A DNA stretch of 11,054 nucleotides from Goniomonas avonlea (Eukaryota > Cryptophyceae > Goniomonadida > Goniomonadaceae), in the NCBI GenBank assembly GCA_003573635.1, contig QUTJ01031355.1:1-11054 (forward strand), read 5' to 3'. A program made the translations under genes and the position numbers. Shown piece after piece: positions 10,001-11,054 of this stretch (position 1 is the stretch's first letter; every line of letters begins with the position of its first letter). The notes below the pieces were generated by a model. It did not search any database. It was not told the DNA's origin and saw only the letters and a program-made list of their open reading frames with translations.

Positions 10001-11054
10001 CTCATCGGCCCGTGTGCGAGTGAGCGGGACAGGAGGGGAGGCAACCATGTGGGTCTCACAGAGCGCCGTGTCGTGCAAGGCTGGCACAAGGACGCTGGGA
10101 TTGAAGGTCGCCGTCACTCACAGCGTGGATGTCGCCACCTCGCTCTCGATGACAAGCTACAACGCACCCTCTGTCACGTCAACGCGTGCAGTCAACAATC
10201 CCACCACAGGCGCTGCCAGTGTGACCGTACTGGGGTCGGCCCTTGGACGTCCACATTACAGTGGGGCAGTGCAGAGCGGTGCGACTGGGATTGAATCGAC
10301 CCTGTGGACGGCTGACAGTGCCATCACCAGTAGGACCCCTGCTGGCACAGGTGAGAGGCTCGCTTGTGCGGTTACTGCCGGGGGTTACCAGCGTTCCTCG
10401 ACTGCAAGTTTGTCTTATCATTGGTCAGAGGTCAGCAGTATGGTGAACACGAATTCCCCGTCAACTGGCTGCACCAGCGTGACTATTGCTGGCTCCAACT
10501 TTGGGTCAGGCTCACGCAGCGGGCTGGGTCGGATTGGAAGTACCGCCTGCGAGGCGACTGCGTGGACTTCACAGACCGCTGTCAGAGGCAAGGGTGTGAT
10601 GGGCTTGGTGCAGGCATTGACACTGGGCGCCACGGTTGGCACAAAGACAGGCAGCATGACTGCTACCTGGAGCATTGCGGAGTTTGCAATTGTGACAGGA
10701 CTAACCGCTGCTAACGCGCCGACCACGGGAGTGTCCAGTGTCACAGTTCTGGGCATCAGCTTTGGATTCGGGTGTTCTCAGAGCCTGCGACTTGGCGAAA
10801 CAACCATCGAGTCAACTTTGTGGATCTCCGACACTGCCTTCACAGCCAAGACTAACGGTGGATTCGGGACGCACTTTGGCATAGGTGCAACAGTAATCCG
10901 GCGTCTGTGGAGCCGAAGCAACCTGCACTCCTACAACGCGCCAACATTGAGCAGCATGGTCATGACCAACGGGCCGTCGTCGGGTGCTGCGAGCGTGACG
11001 GTCGTGGGTGTGACCCTGGGTACTGCCGGGCGCAGTGCCGCTGCTAGAATCGGA
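968..11054 (+). CDS. Giant multi-domain extracellular repeat protein (5 exons, 3' partial)
   Basis: This is the only gene I can support. The proposed join is 968-1037, 1080-1982, 2025-2180, 2396-2797 and 2977->11054: 9,609 nt, 3,203 codons, no internal stop, open at the window edge. Domain order: signal peptide (residues 1 to about 18), propeller-like repeats (about 105-345), Cys-rich/Sushi-like segment (about 355-440), three 133-residue B repeats (about 457-855), then at least 28 IPT/TIG-like repeats to residue 3,203. N-X-S/T sequons are scattered through the N-terminal part and the B repeats, and I see no membrane segment after the leader, so the visible part should be extracellular. A C-terminal anchor may lie beyond the window. 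I prefer ATG 968 because a typical leader follows at once and -3 is A; the frame is also open back to 773. Function is inferred: adhesion, cell-surface coat or matrix. I do not recognise a named gene. Confidence 0.85.
1038..1079 (+). other. Intron 1 (42 bp, phase 1, possibly optional)
   Basis: The donor is GTGAGA at 1038 and the acceptor ends GCATCGCAG at 1079; the interior is T-rich. Its length (42 bp) and phase (1) match intron 2, which is well supported. Because it is a multiple of three without a stop, retention would only insert 14 residues containing two Cys (..FCPDC..), so the frame alone does not prove splicing. Confidence 0.6.
1080..1982 (+). CDS. Exon 2: N-terminal segment with beta-propeller-like repeats
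   Basis: This is the main exon of the N-terminal globular part. The first about 80 residues contain four Cys and sequons (NAT, NTT). From about 1322 a repeated pattern appears: V-Y-A-L-A, a loop, V-Y-A-G-G-x-F, a loop, I-A-x-W, a loop, W-x-x-L-G. Copies begin near 1322 (degenerate), 1445, 1658 and 1811, and a last one begins at 1961 and continues in exon 3. This resembles propeller blades of the kelch, Rax2 or delta-60 type. It could form an incomplete propeller or one completed by degenerate blades. The exon ends in phase 1 inside a Gly codon. Confidence 0.8.
1322..2087 (+). repeat. Beta-propeller-like repeat block (about five blades)
   Basis: Blade starts are at 1322, 1445, 1658, 1811 and 1961. 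Clear copies read VYALATTPDHLTVYAGGGF then ALASW and W-T-R-V-G (second to third blade), and VYALAPDHMGGVYVGGHF then IGHWD and W-K-A-L. The last is HSLLVSGSSVFVGTSAGLYVW, read across intron 2. Spacing is 41-71 residues, so the blades are uneven. The pattern matches known secreted or surface proteins with Y-V-G-G-x-F blade motifs (Rax2/kelch-like); I cannot pick the exact family by eye. Confidence 0.6.
1983..2024 (+). other. Intron 2 (42 bp, phase 1)
   Basis: The donor GTATCC at 1983 follows CTCAG; the acceptor is TTGCTTTCAG ending at 2024, a good pyrimidine tract. The intron contains an in-frame TGA (1997-1999), so reading through would truncate the protein. Splicing joins HSLLVSG to SSVFVGTSAGLYVW and restores a propeller blade, which is strong independent support. 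Confidence 0.88.
2025..2180 (+). CDS. Exon 3: last propeller blade and Cys-rich linker
   Basis: This 156-nt exon is symmetrical (phase 1 at both ends) and adds 52 residues. It completes the final blade (SSVFVGTSAGLYVW) and then carries a short Cys-rich linker (RCPCQMPQRF...KCLG) leading into the Sushi-like domain. The reading frame is fixed on the left by intron 2 and closes with GTAAGG at 2181; reading on would reach a TGA at 2207-2209. Confidence 0.82.
2181..2395 (+). other. Intron 3 (215 bp, phase 1)
   Basis: The donor is GTAAGG at 2181, close to consensus. The acceptor is CACTGCTGCAG ending at 2395. An earlier AG at 2370 (GTGGCAG) is rejected because it would put the downstream exon in the wrong frame. 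The middle of the intron is a low-complexity GAGC/GTGAGC tract, listed separately. Confidence 0.8.
2264..2367 (+). repeat. Low-complexity GAGC / GTGAGCGAG tract inside intron 3
   Basis: The purine-G-rich strand is built from GAGC, GTGAGC and GAGA units. The 13-mer GTGAGCGAGCGAG occurs at 2269-2281 and again at 2348-2360, and its 9-base core GTGAGCGAG also at 2322-2330. This looks like a decayed microsatellite or minisatellite. Several GTGAGC/GTGAGT units look like weak splice donors, which could in principle matter for splicing. Confidence 0.75.
2396..2797 (+). CDS. Exon 4: Sushi/CCP-like domain and first half of B repeat 1
   Basis: This 402-nt exon is symmetrical (phase 1/1). Its first third encodes a Sushi-like domain. 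The rest begins B repeat 1: N-Q-I-T-L-E-L-T-P, then S-G-T-V-V-N-V-T, then L-P-L-S-G, then F-G-G-T-A-T-W-L-Q-Q-P-G. Two sequons (NVT, NAT) lie here. The donor at 2798 cuts the Gly codon directly before the conserved T-L-x-L-T-V strand, which continues in exon 5. Reading past the donor gives a short run-on ending at a TGA (2878-2880), which looks like intron. Confidence 0.83.
2398..2580 (+). other. Sushi/CCP-like domain
   Basis: Four Cys at about residues 379, 406, 425 and 437 follow the Sushi order: C-G-S-Y-T-P-P, then Y-E-A-Q-R-V-T-I-S-C-N-A-G-Y, then P-A-C, then F-E-F-G-K-L-C. The V-x-x-S-C-x-x-G-Y core is characteristic of the family. The usual Trp before the last Cys is replaced by an aromatic Phe. 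Known Sushi domains are small disulfide-bonded extracellular modules in adhesion and complement-like proteins; here the call is by pattern only. Confidence 0.6.
2635..4010 (+). repeat. Three tandem 133-residue B repeats
   Basis: Equivalent strands begin at 2641 (I-T-L-E-L-T-P), 3219 (I-T-V-T-M-I-P) and 3618 (L-R-F-I-F-R-P). After intron 4 is removed, both spacings are exactly 399 nt. Each unit has: a strand ending in Pro; S-G-x-x-V-T-V (or A-G-D-K-V-V-I); L-P-L-S-G/L-P-V-G-G; an F-x-G-x-x-x-W turn; L-T-L-T-V-A with V-P; V-x-F-T-L-x-N-P; and a second half with a G-G-T/G-G-A turn. The alternating hydrophobic pattern suggests beta-sandwich structure. I do not know a family name for it. Several N-glycosylation sequons are present in the first two units. 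Confidence 0.85.
2798..2976 (+). other. Intron 4 (179 bp, phase 1)
   Basis: The donor is GTGTGT after CCAG; the acceptor is TTCGCGGCAG ending at 2976. Splicing yields W-L-Q-Q-P-G joined to T-L-L-L-T-V, matching W-L-Q-A-S-G-S-L-T-L-T-V in B repeat 3 and W-M-S-T-G-V-L-T-L-T-V in B repeat 2. Removing exactly 179 nt makes the B1 to B2 spacing 399 nt, the same as B2 to B3. The intron position is therefore fixed by homology as well as by frame. Confidence 0.92.
2977..11054 (+). CDS. Exon 5 (3' partial): remaining B repeats and the TIG-like array
   Basis: This is a single open stretch of 8,078 bp, frame fixed by the last complete codon at 11052-11054 and by the repeat register throughout. No stop or frame slip is seen, and every SVTVxG motif from 4038 to 10992 lies in the same frame. 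It encodes the rest of B repeat 1, B repeats 2 and 3, and at least 28 TIG-like repeats. The exon is GC-rich, and I see no repeat that lacks its middle as a hidden intron would cause. The exon's end, the stop codon and any C-terminal anchor lie outside the window. Confidence 0.93.
4011..11054 (+). repeat. Tandem IPT/TIG-like repeat array, at least 28 copies of about 86 residues
   Basis: The signature n-x-P-x-T-G-A-A-S-V-T-V-V-G-x-x-L-G recurs with its SVTVxG block starting at 4038, 4302, 4557, 4839, 5097, 5346, 5604, 5859, 6117, 6372, 6630, 6888, 7143, 7407, 7665, 7917, 8178, 8433, 8682, 8931, 9189, 9456, 9708, 9963, 10218, 10476, 10737 and 10992. Spacing is 249-282 nt, mean about 258. About 26-30 residues later comes C-x-A-T-x-W-x-S-D-S-S-V-x-C-K, then a V-x-V-T-V strand and an S-Y-N-A-P-like end. 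The T-G-x-x-x-V-T-V-x-G-x-x-x-G opening, Cys pair and Y-x-x-P end resemble IPT/TIG (Ig-fold) domains of surface proteins; the family call is by pattern. Copy 28 is cut by the window edge. Confidence 0.88.

Noticed and set aside
968-11054. A bacterial or viral origin for the repeat gene
   Set aside because: Four frame-consistent GT-AG introns, two of them proven by restored repeats, point to a nuclear eukaryotic gene.
1-11054. tRNA, rRNA, CRISPR array or insertion sequence
   Set aside because: No cloverleaf, ribosomal core sequence, spaced identical direct repeats or transposase-like reading frame with terminal inverted repeats was seen. The regular repeats here are protein-coding.

Overview
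The window holds one eukaryotic protein gene on the + strand, running off the right edge, preceded by roughly 0.8-1 kb of non-coding or unassigned DNA. The evidence for a eukaryote is direct: four GT...AG introns can be placed by reading frame and by the protein repeats they interrupt. The organism is probably a unicellular eukaryote (protist or alga). The coding part is GC-rich, the left flank is more AT-rich, two introns are only 42 bp, and huge extracellular proteins of this repeat style are typical of free-living protists. I cannot assign a lineage from the sequence alone.

Layout: 1-967 is the left flank. It contains a GC-rich patch with a 15-bp duplication and a palindrome, a 10-bp inverted repeat, an AATAAA, a tandem TTGACCCA, and a weak in-frame extension of the first exon. 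The proposed coding exons are 968-1037, 1080-1982, 2025-2180, 2396-2797 and 2977->11054. Spliced, they give 9,609 nt, or 3,203 codons, with no stop. All four introns are phase 1.

The predicted protein starts with a signal peptide, followed by about five beta-propeller-like repeats and a Cys-rich stretch with a Sushi/CCP-like domain. Next come three 133-residue repeats of a type I cannot name (called B here). The rest is a tandem array of at least 28 IPT/TIG-like (Ig-fold-like) repeats of about 86 residues, still running at the window edge. This reads as a giant secreted or cell-surface protein, plausibly adhesive or structural; that function is inference. The largest exon is a single open stretch of 8,078 bp with no stop inside the window, so any method that requires a stop codon would miss it. 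The minus-strand and other-frame open stretches beneath it are shadows of the repetitive GC-rich coding sequence.

The most interesting points are the previously unlisted giant repeat protein, the exact 399-nt period of B repeats once the intron is removed, the near-invariant Trp and decaying Cys pair of the TIG-like repeats, and the uniform phase-1 intron pattern typical of shuffled extracellular modules.
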